DNA from: Rhodovulum marinum
GTDB lineage: Bacteria > Pseudomonadota > Alphaproteobacteria > Rhodobacterales > Rhodobacteraceae
Length of the DNA stretch: 64,000 nt
Assembly: GCF_004343075.1 (NCBI RefSeq)
Contig: NZ_SLXP01000002.1
Location: 372,001-436,000, forward strand
Reading direction: 5' to 3'
Shown here piece by piece: positions 27,564-36,547 of this stretch (the first letter of the stretch is position 1; each line of letters opens with the position of its first letter). The notes beneath the pieces are model-generated. The model saw only the letters and a list, made by a program, of their open reading frames with translations, made no database searches and was not told the origin of the DNA. The position numbers and the translations under genes were made by a program.

Positions 27564-28214
27564 ATGGTGGCCAGTGATTTCACGCATGTCCGGGGCTGGG
27601 TGTTCGACCTGGACAACACGCTGTATTCGCCCGACATACGGTTGTTCGACCAGATCGAGCACAGGATGATCGCCTTCGTAAGCGAGGCGCTGGGCGTGGA
27701 TGCGGCCGAGGCGAACCGGCTGCGCAAGCAATACTGGGCGGAGTATGGCACCACGCTGGCTGGCCTGATGGAGGTGCACGGCGTCGATCCCGGCCCCTAT
27801 CTGCACGAGGTGCACGACATCTCGCTGGACGATCTGGCCCCCGACCCCGACCTGCGCGCCCGCATCACGGCCCTGCCCGGCCGCAAGATCGTGCACACCA
27901 ACGGCAGCGGCCCCTATGCCGAACGGGTTCTGGCCGCGCGCGGCCTGGATGGCGTGTTCGACGCGATCTATGGCGTGGAACACGCGGGATTCCAGCCGAA
28001 ACCGCGGCGCGAGGCGTTCGAGGTGGTCTTTGCGCAGGGCGGAATCATCCCGCTGGAAGGCGCGATCTTCGAGGACGATCCCCGTAACCTGGCCGCGCCG
28101 CACGCGATGGGGATGCGCACCGTTCACGTGGCCCCCACGCCCGAACACGCCGCCCATATCCACCACCACACCGACGACCTGGGCGCCTTTCTTGCCGATC
28201 TGACAGGCGGTTGA
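27564..28214 (+). CDS. HAD-family pyrimidine 5'-nucleotidase-like hydrolase
   Basis: A 216-residue soluble HAD hydrolase. Motif I is FDLDNTLY (catalytic Asp at about residues 15 and 17), motif II is VHTNGS (about 111-116), and the late acidic motif is FEDDPRN (about 169-175). The layout matches the SDT1/pyrimidine 5'-nucleotidase group, which dephosphorylates UMP/CMP or similar small phosphates. Start: ATG after a GTTAAGCGACGCCC stretch with a weak ribosome binding site. It is divergent from the GntR regulator. The substrate is inferred only from family. Confidence 0.85.
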   Translation: MVASDFTHVRGWVFDLDNTLYSPDIRLFDQIEHRMIAFVSEALGVDAAEANRLRKQYWAEYGTTLAGLMEVHGVDPGPYLHEVHDISLDDLAPDPDLRARITALPGRKIVHTNGSGPYAERVLAARGLDGVFDAIYGVEHAGFQPKPRREAFEVVFAQGGIIPLEGAIFEDDPRNLAAPHAMGMRTVHVAPTPEHAAHIHHHTDDLGAFLADLTGG

Positions 28215-28253
28215 CCCGCACCGGTCCGAAGGTCGGTCTGGCCGGGGCAATTT

Positions 28254-28283
28254 TATGCATGCATAGGTATGCAACGTGTTGCA
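28254..28283. promoter_or_regulatory. two adjacent palindromes upstream of a small membrane protein
   Basis: TATGCATGCATA (28254-28265) is a perfect 12-bp palindrome, and TGCAACGTGTTGCA (28270-28283) is a perfect 6-2-6 inverted repeat. Both lie 43-72 bases before the ATG of the 65-residue membrane protein. The regulator that would bind them is not evident. Confidence 0.5.
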
Positions 28284-28325
28284 AAACGCGGATGGCCGAC
28301 CTATGGTCCGCGAAGGGAGATATTC

Positions 28326-28523
28326 ATGGGGACGAATATGACTGACAGCCACGACGAACCCGGCGGGTTCTGGACCGAGGCGGGCATCTGGGTGGCCATC
28401 CTCGCGCTTTTCACGGGATGGGGCTTCTCTATCTTCAAATGGGGCGTTCTGGGGCTTTACATGCCAGCCGTCATCGCGGTGCCGATCTGCCTGATCGTGC
28501 TGGTCTGGATCAGCATGGGCTGA
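28326..28523 (+). CDS. small membrane protein, 65 residues
   Basis: A 65-residue protein with a polar N-terminus and two hydrophobic segments (about residues 21-37 and 41-61) that could form a helical hairpin in the inner membrane. AGGGAGA stands 5-11 bases before the ATG; a second in-frame ATG four codons later is possible. It lies 63 bases before the UbiH-type gene on the same strand and may share its transcript. I recognise no family. Confidence 0.65.
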   Translation: MGTNMTDSHDEPGGFWTEAGIWVAILALFTGWGFSIFKWGVLGLYMPAVIAVPICLIVLVWISMG

Positions 28524-28586
28524 CCGGCGGATCGCCTCTTGGACCCGGCGCCCGGGCGGGCTATCTCGGGGGTCAGGAGGCATCCC

Positions 28587-29789
28587 ATGACGCGCATTTC
28601 AACCGATATCCTGGTTTCCGGCGGCGGCGTCGCCGGCCTGACCGCGGCGGCCCTGTTCGGCTCGGCCGGCTTCCGCGTGATCTGCGTGGACCCCGCGCCG
28701 CCCGTGACGGAGGAAACGGCGGACGGCGCGGACCTGCGGACCACCGCCTTCCTGCAACCCTCGCTGAAGGTGCTGCAACAGGCGGGGCTTTGGGATCGGC
28801 TGGCCCCCTTTGCGACCGACTTGCAGGTGATGCGCATCGTCGATGCCGGCGGCAAGACGCCCGCGCCCCGGATCACCCGCGATTTCAACGCACGCGACGT
28901 GTCCAGCCTGCCCTTTGGGTGGAACCTGCCCAACTGGCTGCTGCGGCGCGAGATGGTGGCCCGCGTCGCGGAATTGCCCAATGTCGATTTCCGCCCCGGC
29001 ATCGGCACGAAATCGGTCCTGACCCGCGATGCCGAGGCGCTGGTCACGCTGACCGACGGCACCCGTGTTTCGGCCCGGCTTCTGGTCGCCGCGGACGGGC
29101 GCAATTCCCCGGTGCGCGAGGCGGTCGGGATCGGCGCGCGCACGATCCGCTATGGGCAAAAGGCGCTGGCCTTCGCCGTCACCCACCCCGAACCGCACCA
29201 CAACGTCTCGACCGAGATCCACCGCTCGGGCGGGCCGTTCACCCTGGTTCCCCTGCCCGACCGCGACGGCAAGCCCTGTTCGGCCATCGTCTGGATGGAA
29301 CGCGGCCCCGAGGCGCTGCGGCTGGCCGCCATGCCCGAGGCCGAGTTCAACGCCGAGATGACGGCACGCTCGGGCGCGATCTACGGGCCGCTGAACCTGG
29401 TCACGCGCCGCACCGTCTGGCCGATCATCAGCCAGATCGCCCACAGTTTCCGGGCCGACCGAACGGCGCTGGTGGCCGAGGCCGCCCACGTGGTGCCGCC
29501 CATCGGCGCGCAGGGGCTGAACATGAGCCTCGCCGATCTGCGCGTTCTGCTGGAGCTGTGCCGCGCCGCCCCCGCCCAGATCGGCGAACCCGCCATGCTG
29601 GAGCTGTATCACCGCCGCCGCTATCCCGAGGTGGCGGCCCGCGTGACCGGCATAGACGTGCTCAACCGCACCTCGATGCAGGGCGCCCCCGCCATCCGTG
29701 ACCTGCGCGCGGCGGGCATCGCCTCGCTTTACGCGCTGAAACCGGTGCGCAAGACGCTGATGCAACTGGGCATGGGGGCGCGCGGCTAG
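28587..29789 (+). CDS. UbiH-family FAD-dependent monooxygenase (ubiquinone hydroxylase)
   Basis: A 400-residue flavoprotein of the UbiH/UbiF/UbiL family. The N-terminal FAD-binding fold shows VSGGGVAGLTAA (residues 10-21), the middle holds LLVAADGRNSPVR (about 169-181), and the third motif is GAQGLNMSLADL (about 309-320). Family knowledge: these enzymes hydroxylate the ubiquinone ring with O2. Which ring position is attacked cannot be told from sequence. CAGGAGG is an excellent ribosome binding site 6 bases before the ATG. The gene ends in a CTAG that also holds the stop of the convergent Lrp gene. It is the aerobic counterpart to ubiTUV at 7.9-10.4 kb. Confidence 0.88.
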   Translation: MTRISTDILVSGGGVAGLTAAALFGSAGFRVICVDPAPPVTEETADGADLRTTAFLQPSLKVLQQAGLWDRLAPFATDLQVMRIVDAGGKTPAPRITRDFNARDVSSLPFGWNLPNWLLRREMVARVAELPNVDFRPGIGTKSVLTRDAEALVTLTDGTRVSARLLVAADGRNSPVREAVGIGARTIRYGQKALAFAVTHPEPHHNVSTEIHRSGGPFTLVPLPDRDGKPCSAIVWMERGPEALRLAAMPEAEFNAEMTARSGAIYGPLNLVTRRTVWPIISQIAHSFRADRTALVAEAAHVVPPIGAQGLNMSLADLRVLLELCRAAPAQIGEPAMLELYHRRRYPEVAARVTGIDVLNRTSMQGAPAIRDLRAAGIASLYALKPVRKTLMQLGMGARG

Positions 29790-30244
29790 CCCAAGGGCCC
29801 CGGTAGCCGTTCTTCGCTGAGGATCACGTTGGCCTCGACATTGCCGACGCCCGGCAGGGTCATGATGCGGCGGCGCAGCACCCGCTCGAAATCCGACAGG
29901 TCGCGCGCCACGACCTTCAGCCGGTAGTCGAACAGGCCCAGCACGTGCTGCACCGTCTGCACCTCGGGAATGGCGCTGACCGCGCGTTCGAACTGTTCCA
30001 GCCCGACGCGGCCCTTGGTGGCGAGCTTCACGCCCAGGAACACGCTGACCCCGAATCCCAGCGCCTCGGCATCCAGCACCACACGCCGACCGGCGATCAC
30101 GCCCGAGTCTTCCAGCCGCTTCACCCGCCGCCAGGTCGCCGGCTGCGACAGACCGAAGCGCCGGCCCAACGCGCCCGCGCTTTGCGTCGCGTCCTCGGCC
30201 AGCGCCCGCAGGATGTGGCGGTCAATCTCGTCCAGATCGATCAT
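29786..30244 (-). CDS. Lrp/AsnC-family regulator (second of a pair)
   Basis: A 152-residue Lrp/AsnC regulator: N-terminal winged helix (RRFGLSQPATWRRVKRLED, about 28-46) and C-terminal RAM/ligand domain ending near LPGVGNVEANVIL. Family knowledge: such proteins form octamers and respond to amino acids. It overlaps the upstream Lrp gene by ATGA, so the two are co-translated and may form mixed oligomers. Its stop shares the CTAG tetranucleotide with the stop of the convergent UbiH-type gene. Confidence 0.92.
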   Translation of the reverse strand: MIDLDEIDRHILRALAEDATQSAGALGRRFGLSQPATWRRVKRLEDSGVIAGRRVVLDAEALGFGVSVFLGVKLATKGRVGLEQFERAVSAIPEVQTVQHVLGLFDYRLKVVARDLSDFERVLRRRIMTLPGVGNVEANVILSEERLPGPLG

Positions 30245-30705
30245 ACCGGCAACGCCTCGGCACGCTTGATGTCGGCCACGTGCATCAACGCCTCGATATC
30301 GGCGATATGCGGCAGGGTCAGGATGCGGCTGCGGTACAGGTCCTGGTAATGGGCCATGTCGCGGGCCAGGATGTTCAGCCGCACGTCGACCCGGCCCAGG
30401 AAGGTCTGGATTTCACGGACCTCGGGCACCTCGCGCGCGGCGGCCACGAATTCGTCAAAGGCACGCGGGTCGGTCTTGTCGAGCGAGAATCGCAAGCTGA
30501 CCTCGAGCGAATAGCCCAGCGCGCGCCAGTCGATCACCGCCTGTATTCCCTTGAACAGCCCCTTGGCGCGCAGCTTTTCCAGCCGCCGCCAGCAGGTCGC
30601 GGTGGTCACCCCCGCCCGGTCCGCCAACTCTGCGGTGGACAGGTCCGGGTCTGCCTGCAGATAGCGCAGCAAGCGGCGGTCGGTATCGTCGATAGGAATG
30701 GTCAT
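30241..30705 (-). CDS. Lrp/AsnC-family regulator (first of a pair)
   Basis: A 154-residue Lrp/AsnC regulator with a winged helix (DRAGVTTATCWRRLEKLRAKG, about 27-47) and RAM domain. It is divergent from ilvC across a 127-base AT-rich region, a setting that suggests autoregulation and control of branched-chain amino-acid synthesis. It overlaps the second Lrp gene by 4 bases. Only about a third of residues agree by eye with its partner, so the pair is not a recent duplication. Confidence 0.92.
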   Translation of the reverse strand: MTIPIDDTDRRLLRYLQADPDLSTAELADRAGVTTATCWRRLEKLRAKGLFKGIQAVIDWRALGYSLEVSLRFSLDKTDPRAFDEFVAAAREVPEVREIQTFLGRVDVRLNILARDMAHYQDLYRSRILTLPHIADIEALMHVADIKRAEALPV

Positions 30706-31855
<1,150 letters not shown>

Positions 31856-31875
31856 TCCCGCCTGTCCGGATCACG

Positions 31876-31902
31876 AAAGGGCGCCCCGCGGGGCGCCCTT
31901 TT
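31876..31902. terminator. intrinsic terminator after ilvC
   Basis: AAAGGGCGCCCC and GGGGCGCCCTTT form a 12-bp near-perfect stem with a 2-base centre, flanked by A's on the left and T's on the right. The symmetry allows it to end both ilvC and the convergent 58-residue gene. Confidence 0.85.
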
Positions 31903-31905
31903 GCG

Positions 31906-32082
31906 TCACGGCTGACCCTTGCCGCTGGGCGTGGTGCTGGGCGCATCGGCCGCCAGCGTGCTTTTCGGCGCATCGGGGTCGGCCTTGCGCGCCTCGGTCC
32001 TGCGCTTGTCGACAAGCGCATAGATCGCACCCGCGCCCAGCGTTCCGAGGGCCAGGATCACGATCAGGTCGGTCGCGGTCAT
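31906..32082 (-). CDS. small single-pass membrane protein, 58 residues
   Basis: A 58-residue protein read from ATG at 32082 to TGA at 31906. It begins MTATDLIVILALGTLGAGAIY (a single hydrophobic helix, residues 5-22), then has a basic turn (DKRRTEARK) and a polar Pro/Ala/Ser tail. The ribosome binding site AAAGGAGG is perfect and correctly spaced. The gene is convergent with ilvC and shares its bidirectional terminator, which supports a real transcript. I recognise no family. Confidence 0.65.
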   Translation of the reverse strand: MTATDLIVILALGTLGAGAIYALVDKRRTEARKADPDAPKSTLAADAPSTTPSGKGQP

Positions 32083-32103
32083 GTCGGTCCTCCTTTCATG
32101 TCG

Positions 32104-32128
32104 CGGGCGGCACCGATTGCGCCGCCCG
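32104..32128 (-). terminator. hairpin downstream of glmM
   Basis: An 8-bp stem (CGGGCGGC / GCCGCCCG) with a 9-base loop lies about 70 bases after the glmM stop and just before the 58-residue gene. There is no T tract, so it may only attenuate read-through. Confidence 0.3.
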
Positions 32129-32198
32129 TCGTGAAAGGAACCGCCCGCCCCGGATCGTTGTTCCGGGAATGCGGCTCACGTGCCCGTGATGGCGCGCC

Positions 32199-33566
32199 TC
32201 AGCCCGCCTCGACGGGGGTGCCGGCGGCCCGGGTGACGGCGGCCACGACCGCGGCGACCACCTCGGCCAGAAGCGCCTCGTCCTCGCATTCGGCCATCAC
32301 CCGGATCAGGGGTTCGGTTCCCGATTTGCGGATCAGCAGGCGCCCGCAGCCGGCAAGGCGCGCCTCGGCCTCGGCGATGGCGGACGCGACGGGCGGCAGG
32401 GCCAGCGGGTCGGTCCCGGCGGCGTACCGGACATTCTGCAACAGTTGCGGCACCCGGTCGAACCGCTGTGCCAGCGCCGAGGCGGGCTGGCCGCTTTCGA
32501 CCATCGCGGCGAGGAATTGCAGCCCCGCCAGCAACCCGTCGCCGGTGGTGCAGAAATCGGTCATCACGATATGGCCCGACTGTTCGCCGCCCAGGTTCCA
32601 GCCGCCCCGGCGCATCGCCTCGACCACGTAGCGGTCGCCGACGGCGGTGCGTTCCAGCCGGATCCCATGTCCTGCAAGGTGCTTTTCCAGCCCGAGATTG
32701 GACATCACGGTGGCGACCAGCGTTCCCGCCTGCAACCGCCCCGCCTTGGCCCATCGCTCGGCGAACAGCGCCATGATCTGGTCGCCATCCGCCACCGTGC
32801 CGGTTTCGTCGATGATCATCACCCGGTCGGCATCGCCATCCAGACAGATCCCCAGATGCGCGCCATGGGCCACGACCGCCGCGGCTGCCGCCTCGGGGTG
32901 GGTCGAGCCGCATTTATCGTTGATGTTCAGGCCGTTGGGTTTCACCCCCAGGGGCACGACCTCGGCCCCCAACTCCCACAGAACCTCGGGCGCCACCTTG
33001 TAGGCCGCGCCATTGGCACAGTCGACCACCACCTTCAGCCCGTCCAGCCGCCGCCCCGCCGGGAAGGTGGTCTTGGCGAATTCCGCGTAACGCCAAAGCC
33101 CGTCGTCGATACGCCGCGCGCTGCCGATATTCTCGGGCTGGGCGGGGTCGATTTCGCGGGCGAGGATCGCCTCGATCTCGGCCTCGGCCTCGTCGGACAG
33201 CTTGAACCCCTCGGGGCCGAAGAACTTGATGCCGTTGTCATGGTGCGGGTTGTGACTGGCCGAGATCATGATGCCCAGATCGGCCCGCATCGACCGGGTC
33301 AGGAACCCCACCGCGGGCGTCGGCACCGGCCCCAGCAGCAGCACGTTCATTCCGGTGGATGTCAGCCCCGCGGTCAGCGCGTTTTCCAGCATGTAGCCCG
33401 ACCGCCGGGTATCCTTGCCGATCACCACGCGGTGCTTGTCGGTGCCGTCGCGGCGGAAATAGCGGCCCGCCGCCGCGCCCAGTTTCAGCGCCATCCCGGC
33501 GGTCATCGGATAGCTGTTCGCCCGCCCGCGCACCCCGTCGGTGCCAAAGATCGTCCTGCCGCTCAT
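32199..33566 (-). CDS. glmM: phosphoglucosamine mutase
   Basis: A 455-residue phosphohexomutase of peptidoglycan and LPS precursor synthesis; it interconverts glucosamine-6- and -1-phosphate. It starts with the family segment [11 protein letters not shown]. The phosphoserine loop is [14 protein letters not shown] (Ser at about residue 102), the Mg2+ loop is DGDADR (about 245-250), and the sugar-phosphate loop [12 protein letters not shown] is near the C-terminus. Its start overlaps the folP stop by 4 bases, giving the folB-folP-glmM operon. Confidence 0.97.
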   Translation of the reverse strand: MSGRTIFGTDGVRGRANSYPMTAGMALKLGAAAGRYFRRDGTDKHRVVIGKDTRRSGYMLENALTAGLTSTGMNVLLLGPVPTPAVGFLTRSMRADLGIMISASHNPHHDNGIKFFGPEGFKLSDEAEAEIEAILAREIDPAQPENIGSARRIDDGLWRYAEFAKTTFPAGRRLDGLKVVVDCANGAAYKVAPEVLWELGAEVVPLGVKPNGLNINDKCGSTHPEAAAAAVVAHGAHLGICLDGDADRVMIIDETGTVADGDQIMALFAERWAKAGRLQAGTLVATVMSNLGLEKHLAGHGIRLERTAVGDRYVVEAMRRGGWNLGGEQSGHIVMTDFCTTGDGLLAGLQFLAAMVESGQPASALAQRFDRVPQLLQNVRYAAGTDPLALPPVASAIAEAEARLAGCGRLLIRKSGTEPLIRVMAECEDEALLAEVVAAVVAAVTRAAGTPVEAG

Positions 33567-34579
33567 TCCGCCACTCCGTATCCTTTCAGCGCCCCGTCAA
33601 GGCGCATCGCCTGCCGCGTCTCGGCCACGTCGTGGACGCGCAGGATCTGCACCCCCTGCGCGATCCCGGCCAGCGCCACCGCGACCGAGCCCGGGCCGCG
33701 CCGGTCCGCCTGCGGTTCGTGGCCCAGCGCACCGATGAACCGCTTGCGCGAGGCGCCCAACAGAACCGGGCAGCCCAGCCCGTGAAACAGGCTCAGCCCG
33801 CGCAGCAGCGCCAGGTTATGCGCCACCGTCTTGCCAAAGCCGATGCCGGGGTCGGCCACGATGCGCGCCCGCGGGATGCCCGCCGCCTCGGCCGCGGCAA
33901 TCCGTTGAGCGAGAAAATCATAAACATCCAGCAGCACGTTGTCATAGTGCGGGTCGTTCTGCATGGTTTCCGGGTCGCCCTGCGCATGCATCAGGCAGAC
34001 CGGCGCCTCGGCCCGGGCCGCGACCTCGGCCAGCGCCGGATCATGGGTGAAGGCGGCGACATCGTTGACCATGTCTGCCCCGGCGGCCAGCGCCGCCCCG
34101 GCCACCGCGGCCTTGCGGGTGTCGATCGAGATCGGCACGGTCACGCCCGCCTTGCGTAGCGCCGCGATCACCGGCGCGGTGCGGGCGATTTCCTCGTCAA
34201 CCGGAACCTCGCGCGCGCCGGGGCGGGTGGATTCGCCGCCGATATCCAGGATATCCGCCGCCTCGGCCAGTGCGCGGCCATGGGCCAGGGCCGCGGCGGG
34301 CGCGTCGAACCGGCCGCCATCGGAAAAGCTGTCGGGCGTGACGTTCAGGATCCCCATGATCCGCGGCCGGTCCATGGTCAGCCCTGCCAGCGCGGGGCGC
34401 GGCCCTGCCAGCGCGGCGCGCGCCTCCTCGGGCAAGGCGCCTGCGGGCAGCAGCCGGGGCGGCGCGTCGCGAAACAGCTCTTCGGCGGCGGCGAACCAGG
34501 CCCAGCCGCCGGCCAGCGGCAGGGCATCGGCGGGGCGGGCGGCGTCGGTCTGGACGATGGGGCGGAAATAACGCTGCAT
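33563..34579 (-). CDS. folP: dihydropteroate synthase
   Basis: A 338-residue enzyme that joins p-aminobenzoate to dihydropterin pyrophosphate. The TIM-barrel signature is clear: [16 protein letters not shown] (about residues 71-86), [11 protein letters not shown] (about 116-126), [10 protein letters not shown] (about 155-164), and a late ASRKRFIG. About 65 extra residues precede the barrel, as in related alphaproteobacteria. It overlaps glmM by 4 bases and lies 39 bases after folB. Confidence 0.96.
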   Translation of the reverse strand: MQRYFRPIVQTDAARPADALPLAGGWAWFAAAEELFRDAPPRLLPAGALPEEARAALAGPRPALAGLTMDRPRIMGILNVTPDSFSDGGRFDAPAAALAHGRALAEAADILDIGGESTRPGAREVPVDEEIARTAPVIAALRKAGVTVPISIDTRKAAVAGAALAAGADMVNDVAAFTHDPALAEVAARAEAPVCLMHAQGDPETMQNDPHYDNVLLDVYDFLAQRIAAAEAAGIPRARIVADPGIGFGKTVAHNLALLRGLSLFHGLGCPVLLGASRKRFIGALGHEPQADRRGPGSVAVALAGIAQGVQILRVHDVAETRQAMRLDGALKGYGVAE

Positions 34580-34618
34580 GGGGGCTGAATGGGCGATGCG
34601 CCTTGGCTTGGCAAGCCC

Positions 34619-35569
34619 TCAGAGCGCGTCGAGCACGGCCCCCGGCGCAACCGCCGTGACATCCAGGCCACCGGTCTCGGGCAACGCGTCCGCGCCGATC
34701 ACCAGCACCCGCGCCGCCTGAAGCCCGTGCGCCAGCCACAGCGCCAGGGCCAGCGCGTCACGCGGGCTGACCGAAGGATGTTCGACCGAGTCGAGCACGA
34801 TCTTGGACGGCGCCCAGACGGTGAATTGCCGATGCTTCATCGCCCAGTCGATTTCCGTCCGGCTGCCGCGGACCACGCAACGCGGATCGCGGCCCGCCAG
34901 CACCCAGGCGTTCTGTTCGATCGCCAGCAGGTCGATCCGCCGCTGCGCCGGCGCGATGGCCGACCGCGGCGCGGGTGCATCGGGGGCGCCCACGCACAGC
35001 ACCACGGGGTGCGCCCCCCCCGCCATCCGGTCCAGCCAGCGCGGCAGGTCCGGGTCGGCGATGGCCGCGTTCGACAGGAACACGACCAGCGGGTGATGCA
35101 GCGCCGCGTCCTCGGGGTCGGCGGGTTCGACCAGGCGCGGCGCGTCGGGCCGGCGGTCACGCACGATCTCGACCCCCAGAGCGCCGGGGCCGCGGTCCAA
35201 TTTCTCGATACGGACAAAGGCGCGCATCGCCTGGGGTTCGGCGAGGATACGTTCGGCGATCCGGTCGGCCAGCGTTTCCAGCAGGTTCAGCCGTTCCGAC
35301 GACAACTCGGCCGCGATGGCCTCGGTGATCGTGTCATAGGACAGGACACGGTCGACATCGTCCTCCAGTGGCGCGGGATGGGGGCGGACCTCGACGACCA
35401 CGTTGAAGCGCAGCCGCTGCGTCGTGCCCCGCTCGGCCTGGAAGGCGCCGATCTCGACCTCGACGATATGGTCACGCAGCGAGATCCGGTCGCGCATCGG
35501 CCGCGCCGGGGCCAGCGCCTGGGCACGCTCGGACGGGTGGGCGAAGGCAAGGCGGATCTCGTCAGTCAT
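34619..35569 (-). CDS. folB: dihydroneopterin aldolase with long C-terminal extension
   Basis: A 316-residue protein. Residues about 25-140 are a FolB domain (RISLRDHIVEVEIGAFQAER, then SYDTITEAI and LNLLETLADRIAERIL), which splits dihydroneopterin to hydroxymethyl-dihydropterin. Usual FolB proteins are about 120 residues, so the remaining 175 or so residues are additional. The extension has alternating strands and helices (VVFLSNAAI, VVLCVGAP, VLVIGADAL) that suggest a Rossmann-like fold, with no family I can name. GGAGG precedes the ATG. It heads the folB-folP-glmM operon. Confidence 0.85.
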   Translation of the reverse strand: MTDEIRLAFAHPSERAQALAPARPMRDRISLRDHIVEVEIGAFQAERGTTQRLRFNVVVEVRPHPAPLEDDVDRVLSYDTITEAIAAELSSERLNLLETLADRIAERILAEPQAMRAFVRIEKLDRGPGALGVEIVRDRRPDAPRLVEPADPEDAALHHPLVVFLSNAAIADPDLPRWLDRMAGGAHPVVLCVGAPDAPAPRSAIAPAQRRIDLLAIEQNAWVLAGRDPRCVVRGSRTEIDWAMKHRQFTVWAPSKIVLDSVEHPSVSPRDALALALWLAHGLQAARVLVIGADALPETGGLDVTAVAPGAVLDAL

Positions 35570-35671
35570 GGGGGGCCTCCCGGGCCGGTCCTGGCCCCCT
35601 GATACGCCGGATGCGGCGCGGAGGACAGCCCCCGATGCGGCAGGGCGTGGACCACACGCGACAGCGGACGG

Positions 35672-36361
35672 TCAGTTCTGCGCCACGACCTGCGCGCCGG
35701 GCTGGCGATAGAAGTGGTGCACGCCGATGGTGGCGGTGCGCGGGAAGCGGCTGGCCCAGCGCGGGTTCACGGCACTTGTGTGGTAATGGGTGGCGCCCTT
35801 GGTCAGGGGGCGCGGCGCGCCGTCCAGCATGACCCGCGCGATCTTGCCCAGGCGATCGTAGACGGCCGGTTCGCGCACCACCTCGGCATGTCCGTCGCAG
35901 GTATAGGTGAACTGGCATTGATAACGCTTGCCGGTGCCCTGGTGGACGACGCCGCAGACACTGTCGGGATAGGCCGGCGAGGCGACGCGGTTCAGGATAA
36001 CCTCGGCCACCGCGAACTGGCCTTTCACGGTCTCGCCGCGGGCCTCGAAATACAGTGCCTCGGTCAGGCATTCCCACTGCGCGCCGCCGCGCGCGCGCGG
36101 CTGGGCGGCCAGCCAGGCCGCATCGTAACGCGGTGTTGCAGCGGCCTCCTTGCTGGTCTTGCGGTTGGCCAATCGCTTGAGCCGGCGCTCGCCCACGCTT
36201 TTCAGCGCGCTGCGCTCGGCCCCCAGGAGCCGGGTGAGGTTTTCCCCCAGCATGGCCGTCGGATCGTTCGAGTGCGACCCGGTCATTTCGGCGTGAGAGA
36301 CCCCCGCGGAAAGCGCAAGCGCGGCCGCCAGGCCGGCTGCCCGTACAGTAACGATACCCAT
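35672..36361 (-). CDS. SleB-type cell-wall hydrolase
   Basis: A 229-residue exported hydrolase. A signal peptide (residues 1-24, ending SHA) is followed by a basic linker and a SleB/Hydrolase_2 domain (about 105-220) with LTEALYFEARGE (catalytic Glu), a conserved CQF...C pair, and GATHYHT. Family knowledge: these enzymes cut glycan strands in peptidoglycan and act in wall turnover. GGGGGA stands before the ATG. It is a separate gene, 186 bases after the PPDK-like gene ends on the same strand. Confidence 0.87.
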   Translation of the reverse strand: MGIVTVRAAGLAAALALSAGVSHAEMTGSHSNDPTAMLGENLTRLLGAERSALKSVGERRLKRLANRKTSKEAAATPRYDAAWLAAQPRARGGAQWECLTEALYFEARGETVKGQFAVAEVILNRVASPAYPDSVCGVVHQGTGKRYQCQFTYTCDGHAEVVREPAVYDRLGKIARVMLDGAPRPLTKGATHYHTSAVNPRWASRFPRTATIGVHHFYRQPGAQVVAQN

Positions 36362-36547
36362 TGATCCCCCAACGGTGACGTGGCCCCAGCAAGGCCCCGC
36401 CGCATTGCTTAACGCGAACGGCCTGCCGAGTCTACCCCTGTGGCCATTCTGCAACAGCGCGACGCATATTCTGCATCAAGGGGTTAGCTGCCGAAGCTGA
36501 TGCATTGCCTGAGCATCGGAATGCAAGCACCTTGCCACGCATCGCGC

